This document shows positions 1 through 5,272 of a stretch of DNA of 5,400 nucleotides, one piece after another (position 1 is the stretch's first letter; each line of letters begins with the position of its first letter). Under the pieces are notes generated by a model. The model saw only the letters and a list, made by a program, of their open reading frames with translations. It had not been told where the DNA came from and did no database searches. Source of the stretch: Clostridiales bacterium (GTDB taxonomy: Bacteria; Bacillota; Clostridia; Oscillospirales; Oscillospiraceae). A program made the translations under genes and the position numbers. The stretch is taken from NCBI GenBank assembly GCA_019422005.1, contig JAHZEF010000142.1, forward strand, positions 293-5,692. The letters run 5' to 3'.

Positions 1-186
1 ATAATCCGCAGATCCTTCCGGCCGTATGCCGGTCAGGGACTCGAGCTTATCCTGGGCGCCTGTGATACGATCGTGGTAACGGTCTGAGACGGCTGTGACC
101 TGTACGTCTTTCATCACGGCCAGGGAATCAATCAGTGTCAGACCGCGTCTGCCGAGGCCAATTAATCCAAGTTTCACTTGATCCAT
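1..186 (-). CDS. Gfo/Idh/MocA-family oxidoreductase, N-terminal part (runs off left edge)
   Basis: These are the first 62 codons of a minus-strand gene whose 3' end lies outside the window. The translation begins MDQVKLGLIGLGRRGLTLID. This is the first beta strand and glycine loop of a Rossmann fold, with GLGRRG at residues 10-15. A second strand ends in VSD, and Asp35 there is placed to contact the adenine ribose of NAD. This start is typical of Gfo/Idh/MocA dehydrogenases, which oxidise or reduce sugars, inositols or keto-sugars in the cytoplasm. The ATG at 186-184 is preceded, 10 nt upstream, by AGGAGG on the minus strand (202-197), which supports the start. The gene is transcribed divergently from the LacI-type regulator and its promoter carries a palindrome, so it is probably under that regulator. 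The substrate domain is not visible, so the substrate is unknown. The family call is fairly sure. Confidence 0.85.
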   Translation of the reverse strand, partial: MDQVKLGLIGLGRRGLTLIDSLAVMKDVQVTAVSDRYHDRITGAQDKLESLTGIRPEGSADY

Positions 187-219
187 CGCAAAGATCCCTC
201 CTGCGTTTTGATAGTTCGG

Positions 220-247
220 ATTATAACACTGCGTTATAAAAAATCAA
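220..247 (-). promoter_or_regulatory. Promoter for the leftward oxidoreductase gene
   Basis: Read on the minus strand there is a -35 box TTGATT (247-242), a 16-bp spacer and a perfect -10 box TATAAT (225-220). Transcription would begin near 213, giving a 5' leader of roughly 27 nt that contains the AGGAGG ribosome site. A 19-bp palindrome covers the spacer and the -10 box, so a bound repressor should block RNA polymerase. The match is good but unproven. Confidence 0.65.
221..239. promoter_or_regulatory. Putative operator O1 (palindrome over the leftward promoter)
   Basis: This odd-centred 19-bp palindrome has arms TTATAAC and GTTATAA around the core ACTGC, with eight of nine base pairs symmetrical about position 230. 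Its inner part, ATAAC-N5-GTTAT, has the same half-sites as the perfect palindrome near 388. It overlaps the -10 box and spacer of the leftward promoter. It is probably bound by the LacI-type regulator encoded at 411-1451. The pairing of regulator and site is inferred from position and shared half-sites. Confidence 0.55.
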
Positions 248-264
248 GATTTTTTGAAAATAAA

Positions 265-289
265 AAAACGATAGTTATTAAATACTATC
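265..289. promoter_or_regulatory. Putative auxiliary operator O2
   Basis: Positions 265-278 read AAAAC-GATA-GTTAT, matching the perfect site near 388 at 12 of 14 positions with the same half-site spacing. An overlapping imperfect palindrome at 270-289 has arms GATAGT and ACTATC, with eight of ten pairs symmetrical. The site lies upstream of both promoters rather than on either, where an auxiliary operator would assist looping. It is the weakest of the three sites, and part of its score could come from the AT-rich background. Confidence 0.35.
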
Positions 290-343
290 TGATTGAACAA
301 ATTTTTATTGGAAATTTTGTGTATATAATGCATATTGGATAAC

Positions 344-372
344 TTGACGGTGATAAACCGGGATGGTATAGT
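344..372 (+). promoter_or_regulatory. Promoter for the LacI-family regulator gene
   Basis: There is a -35 box TTGACG (344-349), a 17-bp spacer and a -10 box TATAGT (367-372). The -10 box is preceded by TGG, giving the TGn extended -10 motif. Transcription would start near 379, so the perfect palindrome at 382-395 lies immediately after the start point. This is the layout expected for autorepression. It is probably also the main promoter for the downstream oxidoreductase and transporter genes, since no other good promoter is visible. Confidence 0.7.
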
Positions 373-381
373 ATAAGAAAA

Positions 382-395
382 ATAACGATCGTTAT
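382..395. promoter_or_regulatory. Putative operator O3, perfect 14-bp palindrome
   Basis: ATAACGATCGTTAT is a perfect 14-bp palindrome placed just after the predicted start point of the regulator transcript and just before its ribosome binding site. The even-centred symmetry with CG steps near the middle resembles operators of the LacI family. It shares half-sites ATAAC/GTTAT with the site at 221-239. This is the best candidate for the primary binding site of the adjacent regulator, probably giving autorepression. Confidence 0.65.
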
Positions 396-410
396 GAAAG
401 GAGAGGTATT

Positions 411-1451
411 GTGGCGGTAACAAAGCAGGATATTGCGGACTATCTGGGCATTTCCCGCACGGCAGTTTCTCTGGCGCTGAACCAGTCTTCCAAGTGTACA
501 CTGTCGGAAAAGAACAAAAAGCGTATTTTCGAGGCGGCCAGGGAGCTGGGATATCCGCTCAGCACCGGCAGCGTGACCAGGAAAATCTGTGCGGCGCTGT
601 TCGACGTGAATAGCCGGCAGGCGTATACCACGGATTATAATGTCATCAACGAGGTGGACGATTACCTGGGCGGCCTCGGCTATAACATGGTGTATCTGAA
701 TGTGAGCAATACCGAGCGCTCCCTGCGGAGGTTTTATAAATATATTGAAAGCGGCGACGCGGACGGCCTGGTCATCTTCTCCCTGCTGGACCGGACGGTT
801 CTGGAGCGCGTGGAGCAGCTGGGGATCCCCTATGTGGTGTTTTCCGAAATGGACGGGAATGTTCCCAACTGCTGCAGCCCCGACGCGGCCTATGCAGCCC
901 GGGAAATGACGCGGAAGCTGATTGGACTGGGCCACAGGGACATTGCATTCTGGTGCTGCGACCTGAAGTATCCGCAGCAGCGGCATCTTCTGGAGGGCTA
1001 TCGTACAGCGCTGGAAGCGGCGGGAATCCCGTTCAATCCCTCGCTGGTGCAGGCGAGCAGCCGGGAAGACGGCCAGGAACTGGCCGCCCGGATGAAATAT
1101 CTGGGCATCCCGTATACCGCAGCCTTGTGCAGCAACAACACCATCCAGTTCGGGGCGCTGGCCTGGCTCCGGGATAACGGCGTTTCTGTGCCGAAGCAGG
1201 TGAGCCTGCTGGGCTATGGCGTGGGAGAACTGATGAAGCTGTCCCAGCCGCAGCTGTCCACGTTCTGCTATGGCGATTTTATCAACCTGGGCATGGCGCA
1301 GCTGATGGAAAGCATCCAAAATGGCTCCAAAACATATCCGTGCCAGTGGGTACAGGAGGGCGACTTTTACGCGGGAGGCACGCTGGCTCCCGTATGGAAA
1401 GAGGAGGCCGCGCCGGCCGGGGAGCGGGAGGCCGCGCCGAAAGCGCAATAA
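411..1451 (+). CDS. LacI-family transcriptional regulator
   Basis: This is a cytoplasmic DNA-binding repressor of 346 residues, the usual length for the family. The helix-turn-helix lies at residues 4-25, with recognition helix SRTAVSLALN (15-24) followed by the hinge segment ending ELGYPL (45-50). Residues from about 58 to 330 form the periplasmic-binding-protein-like sensor domain. Recognisable pieces are LIGLGHRDIAF (170-180), LLEGYRTALEAAG (193-205), the ligand-domain segment SNNTIQFGALAWLRDNGVSVP (241-261) and QVSLLGYG (263-270). The last 16 residues are a low-complexity Ala/Glu/Pro tail. The start is a GTG, chosen because GAAAGGAGAGG (396-406) sits just upstream and the HTH begins at once. 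The gene lies between two catabolic-type oxidoreductases and upstream of a sugar ABC transporter, so a sugar-responsive local repressor is inferred. The effector is unknown. One oddity is Leu21, which falls where LacI itself has Arg22. Confidence 0.93.
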   Translation: MAVTKQDIADYLGISRTAVSLALNQSSKCTLSEKNKKRIFEAARELGYPLSTGSVTRKICAALFDVNSRQAYTTDYNVINEVDDYLGGLGYNMVYLNVSNTERSLRRFYKYIESGDADGLVIFSLLDRTVLERVEQLGIPYVVFSEMDGNVPNCCSPDAAYAAREMTRKLIGLGHRDIAFWCCDLKYPQQRHLLEGYRTALEAAGIPFNPSLVQASSREDGQELAARMKYLGIPYTAALCSNNTIQFGALAWLRDNGVSVPKQVSLLGYGVGELMKLSQPQLSTFCYGDFINLGMAQLMESIQNGSKTYPCQWVQEGDFYAGGTLAPVWKEEAAPAGEREAAPKAQ

Positions 1452-1452
1452 G

Positions 1453-1466
1453 GCATGCCGGCATGC
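1453..1466. repeat. Perfect 14-bp palindrome just after the regulator stop codon
   Basis: GCATGCCGGCATGC begins one base after the TAA at 1449-1451. As RNA it could fold with the central CCGG as loop. Pairing can be extended outwards by a G-U pair and two A-U pairs to about 1450-1469, giving a stem of up to eight pairs. Only three T residues follow, so it is not a convincing terminator. It could be a weak attenuator or processing signal between the regulator and the oxidoreductase, or chance. Confidence 0.3.
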
Positions 1467-1531
1467 TTTGGAAGCAGCCGCGCTTCGGGATGTTTCCGCG
1501 GGGCGGCAGTGGTTCGGTATTTTTGCCGGGG

Positions 1532-1536
1532 AAGGA
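1532..1536 (+). promoter_or_regulatory. Ribosome binding site that fixes the start of the second oxidoreductase
   Basis: AAGGA lies nine bases before the ATG at 1546. This decides between that ATG and an in-frame ATG at 1321, which would overlap the end of the regulator gene and add 75 residues with no family resemblance. Confidence 0.75.
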
Positions 1537-1545
1537 AGACGACGG

Positions 1546-2685
1546 ATGAAATTAGGGGTAATCGGGTATGGGACCCGTGCAGGCAGGCTGATGGAAGCTT
1601 TTGCACGCCAGAATATGGGCGTTGTTTTGGCGGCAGTGGCCGATCCGGAATCCGAACGGGTCAGGCAGAGGGTGGAAGACGCCGGCTTTCCTGCGGATAC
1701 GGTACATTTCTATACGGAAGCGCAGGAAATGCTGGATCAGGAGCGGCTGGACGGCGTGATTGTCTCCACGCGGTGCAGCCTGCACGCGGCGCTCGCCGTC
1801 GAGGTCATGAAACGGGGCGTCCCGCTTTTTCTGGAAAAGCCGGTGGCTGTCTGCGATGGCGACGTCGCCCTGCTGGAGGACGCCCGGCGCAGATATGACA
1901 GCCCGGTTCTGGTTTCTTTTCCGCTCCGGATGACGCCTCTGGCCAATCTTGTTCGGGAAATCATTGATTCCGGACGGATCGGAACGGTGGAGCAGGTTCA
2001 GGCGGTGAACAACGTCCCCTATGGCGGCGTTTACTACCACAACTGGTACCGGGATACGCGGGAGACAGGCGGGCTGTTTCTGCAGAAAACCACGCACGAT
2101 TTTGACTACATCAACAGTATCCTGCGGCAGACGCCGGTCGAAGTCTGTGCCGTTTCCGCCAGGCGTGTGTTCCGCGGAGACCGGCCGGCCGGCCAGCGGT
2201 GCCCTGACTGCCCGGAATATGAAACCTGCCTGGAAAGCCCGTTTGTGATGAAGCACTGCACCGGCGAGGAAATCCAGGGGGACTTCTGCTGCTATGCAGA
2301 AGATGTGAGAGATCAGGACTGCGGAAGCGCCATTGTCCGTTATGATTCCGGCGTCCATGTTTGCTACTCTCAGAACTTTTTCGCCCGGAATGGGGCTGCC
2401 AGGCGCGGAGCCAGATTCCTCGGCTATGAAGGCACGCTGGAGTTCGACTGGTATACGGATGAGATCAAGGTTTTTCGCCATCACCAGGATGTTGCAGAGA
2501 CATACAAGATGAACACCGTCAGCATGATGCATGGCGGCGGCGACAACGCCCTGGCCTGGAATTTTATTCAGATGATGCGGGGCAGGGATATTTCCCATGC
2601 GCCGCTGAGCGCAGGGATTCTGAGCGCAAAGATGTGCCTGGCGGCCAGGGCCTCCGCGCAGAGCGGCACATTCCGGCGTATTTAG
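1546..2685 (+). CDS. Gfo/Idh/MocA-family oxidoreductase with cysteine-rich insert
   Basis: This is a cytoplasmic NAD(P)-dependent sugar or keto-sugar dehydrogenase of 379 residues, normal for the family. Residues 1-120 are the Rossmann domain, with VIGYGTRAG (5-13) as the cofactor loop and AVADPE (30-35) ending the second strand. FLEKPVAV (95-102) carries the family EKP motif with its conserved lysine at 98. Residues 130-379 form the alpha/beta substrate domain, including GGLFLQKTTHDFDYI (175-189) with the His-Asp pair 184-185, and YEGTLEFDWY (294-303). Unusual is a stretch with Cys219, 222, 228, 238, 248, 249 and 259, beginning C-x2-C-x5-C. It could bind a metal or stabilise a loop over the active site. 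The gene starts 94 bp after the regulator in the same direction and probably shares its transcript. The substrate is not identifiable. Pairing with a divergent family member and a sugar transporter suggests catabolism of an imported sugar. Confidence 0.92.
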   Translation: MKLGVIGYGTRAGRLMEAFARQNMGVVLAAVADPESERVRQRVEDAGFPADTVHFYTEAQEMLDQERLDGVIVSTRCSLHAALAVEVMKRGVPLFLEKPVAVCDGDVALLEDARRRYDSPVLVSFPLRMTPLANLVREIIDSGRIGTVEQVQAVNNVPYGGVYYHNWYRDTRETGGLFLQKTTHDFDYINSILRQTPVEVCAVSARRVFRGDRPAGQRCPDCPEYETCLESPFVMKHCTGEEIQGDFCCYAEDVRDQDCGSAIVRYDSGVHVCYSQNFFARNGAARRGARFLGYEGTLEFDWYTDEIKVFRHHQDVAETYKMNTVSMMHGGGDNALAWNFIQMMRGRDISHAPLSAGILSAKMCLAARASAQSGTFRRI

Positions 2686-2693
2686 CGGTTCCC

Positions 2694-2730
2694 GGGCCGG
2701 CTGCAGGGCGGGCGTCCTGCAGCGGAGCCC
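2694..2730. repeat. Inverted repeat between oxidoreductase and binding-protein genes
   Basis: A perfect 8-bp stem, GCTGCAGG (2700-2707) with CCTGCAGC (2716-2723), encloses an 8-base loop. A second helix, GGGC (2694-2697) with GCCC (2727-2730), can close below it across a small internal loop. It begins nine bases after the oxidoreductase stop codon. No T-tract follows, so it is not a standard factor-independent terminator. It could shield the 3' end of the upstream message or reduce read-through into the transporter genes. Confidence 0.5.
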
Positions 2731-2772
2731 TCGCATATATGCAGCGATTGGCAGGTATGTTACAAAAATCAG

Positions 2773-2781
2773 GGAGGTGAT
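2773..2781 (+). promoter_or_regulatory. Orphan Shine-Dalgarno-like sequence
   Basis: GGAGGTGAT is a full nine-base complement to the usual 3' end of 16S rRNA, stronger than any other ribosome site in the window. No ATG, GTG or TTG lies at a usable distance downstream of it. It sits 56 bases before the start of the binding-protein gene, which has its own AAAGGA at 2822-2827. It may be a ribosome standby site, a remnant of a lost short gene, or chance. Confidence 0.3.
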
Positions 2782-2837
2782 TTCTCCGGCGCACAGAAAA
2801 GCCCCTCAGAATTAAAATTGGAAAGGAATGTTATAGG

Positions 2838-4205
2838 ATGAAGACAGGTTTCAAAAAAGTAATGGGTATTTTCTCGCTGGTGCTGGCGCTGTGCATGCTG
2901 TTTACCGCCTGCGCCCCGTCGGCGCCCGACGCAGACGGCAAGACGGACGATGTGCAGCAGGGGCAGGATCCCCAGGACACCCAAACGGGGTCCGGTGTCG
3001 GCCTGACCGGTGATTTTGAAGTGCAGATCGTGACCGACGGCTTCGGTGAGCAGATCTGGACAGATGCGCTGGACGGCTTCCAGGCCGAGAATCCGGATCT
3101 GAATATCATTGTCAACAGCGGTGCCACCGTGAATGAGCAGATGAACACCCGCTGGATGGGCGACGATCCCCCTGATTTTGTGTATCTGAGCGGCGGCAAC
3201 CTTCCGGTGGACCAGTTTATTGCCGACGGCAAGCTGATGGATCTGACGGAATGGTTTGAGACGGCCACGGACAAAATCACGGGCGAGCCGATCAAGGATA
3301 AACTGATTGACGGCATGCTGTGCCCCGAAAACGGCAAGCTGTACCGTGCGCCGCTGTTCTTCAGCACCTGGGGCGTCTGGTACGACGAGGCGCTGTTCGA
3401 GGAAAATCAGATTGAAGTGCCCACCAACTACGATGAGCTGATGGAAGCCGGCGCAAAATTCCAGGAAAAAGGAATCCCGCTGTTCTGTTATACCGGCGTT
3501 TATGCCAACTATCTGACGCGCGGCTTCCTGCAGCCGGCCATGGGCGCGGACTACGGCGAGGAATTCCTCAATAAGGTCGCCTCCGGCGAGGACCCCGAGG
3601 TCTACCGCAGCGAGGAGTTCAAGGCCATTCTCACAAAATACAAATCCATGGTCGACGCCGGCTATGTGATGAACGGTACAGTGGCCCTGGATCATACCGG
3701 CTCTCAGATGGCGTGGCTCAACCATGAAGCGGCGCTGATCCCCAATGGCCTGTGGCTGGAGAACGAAATGAAGCAGGATATTCCCGAGGGATTCCGGATG
3801 CGGTTTGTGGCAAGCGTGCTGCAGGACGCCTCCAGCCCCATGACCATCAATCCCCAGGGCACCAGCGTTGCCATCGCTGCCGACGCCAAGAATCCAGAGG
3901 CGGCCCTGGCCTTCCTGGAGTACTTATACCGCGACGCCAACATGGAGAACTTTGTCGCCCTGACGGGCAATCCTGCGTCTGTCAAGATGGACGCGTCCAA
4001 CCTCGACATATCTGAGGTTGCAAAAGACGTGATCAGCAAAATCTCCGATCCGTCCATCAACTCGTTCCCGCAGAATCCCATCAACCTGCCTGCGGATGTG
4101 GAAAAGGCGTTTACCGATGCAATGAACGCCATCACGCTCGGCGGCATTACCGTGGAGGAAGCCTGCGAGCGCATCTACGAAGCGGCGGTGAATATGGAAT
4201 CCTGA
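2838..4205 (+). CDS. ABC transporter sugar-binding lipoprotein, NgcE-like
   Basis: This 455-residue extracellular solute-binding protein captures a carbohydrate outside the cell and delivers it to the permeases encoded next. Residues 1-24 are a lipoprotein signal peptide (basic start, hydrophobic core, LFTAC lipobox) with lipidated Cys25, followed by a low-complexity linker to about residue 55. Family-1 features follow: DGFQAENPDLNIIV (79-92), PPDFVYLSGGN (111-121) and GKLYRAPLFFSTWGVWYDEALFEE (166-189). The segment around 276-310 (GYVMNGT, then AWLNHEAALIPNGLWLENE) closely recalls, from memory, NgcE, the N-acetylglucosamine/diacetylchitobiose binding protein of actinomycetes. An amino-sugar, chitobiose-like or other oligosaccharide ligand is therefore plausible but unproven. 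The start is supported by AAAGGA ten bases upstream; an ATG at 2828 is closed at once by TAG. The gene is followed by a strong hairpin before the first permease. Confidence 0.92.
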   Translation: MKTGFKKVMGIFSLVLALCMLFTACAPSAPDADGKTDDVQQGQDPQDTQTGSGVGLTGDFEVQIVTDGFGEQIWTDALDGFQAENPDLNIIVNSGATVNEQMNTRWMGDDPPDFVYLSGGNLPVDQFIADGKLMDLTEWFETATDKITGEPIKDKLIDGMLCPENGKLYRAPLFFSTWGVWYDEALFEENQIEVPTNYDELMEAGAKFQEKGIPLFCYTGVYANYLTRGFLQPAMGADYGEEFLNKVASGEDPEVYRSEEFKAILTKYKSMVDAGYVMNGTVALDHTGSQMAWLNHEAALIPNGLWLENEMKQDIPEGFRMRFVASVLQDASSPMTINPQGTSVAIAADAKNPEAALAFLEYLYRDANMENFVALTGNPASVKMDASNLDISEVAKDVISKISDPSINSFPQNPINLPADVEKAFTDAMNAITLGGITVEEACERIYEAAVNMES

Positions 4206-4234
4206 GACGAATGCTGTTTTTTTGAATCATCCGC

Positions 4235-4271
4235 CATGGAAGGGGGCAGCGGCCTGTTGCCCCCTTCCATG
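4235..4271. repeat. Strong intercistronic hairpin between binding protein and permease
   Basis: A perfect 14-bp inverted repeat (4235-4248 with 4258-4271) encloses a nine-base loop. It includes a run of five G-C pairs, and three further pairs (4231-4233 with 4274-4276) can form across a small internal loop. It begins 29 bases after the binding-protein stop. The bases after it contain no T-run, and the T7 tract at 4217-4223 lies on the wrong side, so it is not a classical terminator on either strand. The position matches the stabilising repeat between malE and malF of Escherichia coli. It probably protects the upstream message or partly attenuates transcription, so that binding protein exceeds permease. 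Confidence 0.75.
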
Positions 4272-4300
4272 TACGGACGCGGTGTAAGGGGAAGCGCGAA

Positions 4301-5260
4301 ATGAAAAAAAGAATGTTGAAATCTTCCGCGTCCGCGCCCCGGAAGTCGGGGTTTGCCAGGCTTGGACGCTCGAAGATCAGTTTTATGCTTGTATTCGCAC
4401 TGCCGCCGTTCCTTCTGTATCTCTTGTTTTTCCTGCTCCCGCTGATCGATTCCATCCGGATCAGTTTTCTAGTATTTCTCATTCTCGACCAATATAATCC
4501 CACCATGGAATTTGTGGGGCTGAAGAACTATTTCCAGATCCTGTCGGATCGCATTTTTCAGAAAGCGGTTCTGAACGACTTTCTGATCGTGATCGGGAAA
4601 GAGATCCTGATTGTCGGCCTTGCGGTGTTTTTTGCCATTGCACTGACACGCCTGAGACTTCGGAGGAGAGAGGTGGCGGCATACCGCTTCCTGTATTTCC
4701 TGCCGAATGTGCTGTCGGTAATCATCATTACCTCCATATGGTCCTTTGTGCTCAACCCGTCCATTGGGCTTTTGAATGGATTTCTGGAGCTGATCGGGCT
4801 GGACGGCGCCACCCACGCATGGCTGGGAGAGTACGGGACGGTTCTGCCTTCCATTATTTTCATCGCCAGCTGGGCTGGAGTTGGCTTTTTTATGATCGTG
4901 CTGATCGCAGCAATCAATAATGTGCCCAGCGAGCTGTATGAGGCGGCGAAACTGGACGGCGCAGGCGAATGGGCGCAGACTATCCACATCACGCTGCCGG
5001 CGATCTGGAACCAGATGAAATTCGTGATTGTCACAATCCTGTACCAGACGCTGGCCGGCAGCTATGCGCTGATTATGCCGCTGACCAACGGCGGGCCGGA
5101 CAATGCATCCCAGGTGATGGGACTCTACATTTATCAAATGGGCCTGCAGAATAACCGCGTCGGCTATGCAAACGCTGCAGCGGTGATCCTGATGATCATT
5201 ACCATGGTGGTTTCCCTGCTTTGCAACCGGGTTTTGAATCGCAGCAGTATGGCGGAATGA
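4301..5260 (+). CDS. Sugar ABC transporter permease (CUT1, MalF/NgcF-type)
   Basis: This is an inner-membrane subunit of 319 residues, normal for the family, forming half of the translocation channel. A basic N-terminus (residues 1-25) is followed by about six hydrophobic spans, near 27-50, 93-116, 130-150, 181-204, 237-260 and 289-308. The EAA loop that docks the ATPase is clear at 214-233 (EAAKLDGAGEWAQTIHITLP), with the conserved Gly220 and terminal LP. Typical family segments FVGLKNY (71-77) and LTNGGPDNA (261-269) are present. AAGGGGA (4286-4292) lies eight bases before the ATG. The gene lies 95 bp after the binding protein, across the hairpin, and 12 bp before the second permease. No ATPase gene is seen; CUT1 systems of this kind often use a shared MsiK/MsmK-type ATPase encoded elsewhere, which is likely but not shown here. 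Confidence 0.94.
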   Translation: MKKRMLKSSASAPRKSGFARLGRSKISFMLVFALPPFLLYLLFFLLPLIDSIRISFLVFLILDQYNPTMEFVGLKNYFQILSDRIFQKAVLNDFLIVIGKEILIVGLAVFFAIALTRLRLRRREVAAYRFLYFLPNVLSVIIITSIWSFVLNPSIGLLNGFLELIGLDGATHAWLGEYGTVLPSIIFIASWAGVGFFMIVLIAAINNVPSELYEAAKLDGAGEWAQTIHITLPAIWNQMKFVIVTILYQTLAGSYALIMPLTNGGPDNASQVMGLYIYQMGLQNNRVGYANAAAVILMIITMVVSLLCNRVLNRSSMAE

Positions 5261-5266
5261 GGAGGG
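5259..5266 (+). promoter_or_regulatory. Ribosome binding site overlapping the first permease stop codon
   Basis: GAGGAGGG begins inside the TGA of the first permease and ends six bases before the ATG of the next gene. This tight spacing indicates that the two permeases are co-translated from one message. Confidence 0.8.
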
Positions 5267-5272
5267 TAAAAC

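Larger units (their letters stand above)
187..410. promoter_or_regulatory. AT-rich divergent intergenic control region
   Basis: This 224-bp region separates the leftward oxidoreductase from the rightward regulator and contains no gene. It is much more AT-rich than the flanking genes. It holds a leftward promoter (220-247), a rightward promoter (344-372) and three related palindromic sites centred near 230, 271.5 and 388.5. The centre-to-centre distances (about 41.5, 117 and 158.5 bp) are each close to a whole number of helical turns at 10.5 bp per turn. The sites would therefore lie on the same face of the DNA, which would suit cooperative or looped repression. The promoter and operator assignments come from inspection only. 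Confidence 0.75.

Noticed and set aside
324..329. TATAAT on the plus strand as a second -10 box for the regulator
   Set aside because: No acceptable -35 box lies 16-18 bp upstream (the best is a T-rich stretch near 301-307). The AT-rich background makes chance TATAAT likely, and the 344-372 promoter is better.
285..1448. Long open frame on the minus strand opposite the regulator (387 codons)
   Set aside because: It is a shadow of the real gene. The translation shows no family features, it runs across the promoter region with a different composition, and the plus-strand LacI-type protein explains the stretch. The same applies to the long minus-strand frames at 1552-2736, 2769-3725 and 4469-5290.
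1321..1545. Upstream in-frame extension of the second oxidoreductase to an ATG at 1321
   Set aside because: It would overlap 131 bases of the regulator gene and add an Arg-rich sequence unlike the family. The ATG at 1546 has a good ribosome site and begins directly with the Rossmann strand.
2779..2812. Possible 12-codon leader peptide starting at or inside the orphan ribosome site
   Set aside because: The only nearby in-frame starts overlap the ribosome site itself, so it could not direct initiation there, and the predicted peptide has no regulatory codon run.
2748..2818. Separate promoter for the transporter genes (TTGGCA at 2748-2753, TAAAAT at 2813-2818)
   Set aside because: The two boxes are not at a usable spacing for each other and neither has a good partner. 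A start from TAAAAT would fall in the ribosome site.
4217..4223. Run of seven T residues after the binding-protein stop as a factor-independent terminator
   Set aside because: No GC-rich stem precedes it on the plus strand. The strong hairpin comes after it, and on the minus strand the run reads as A.
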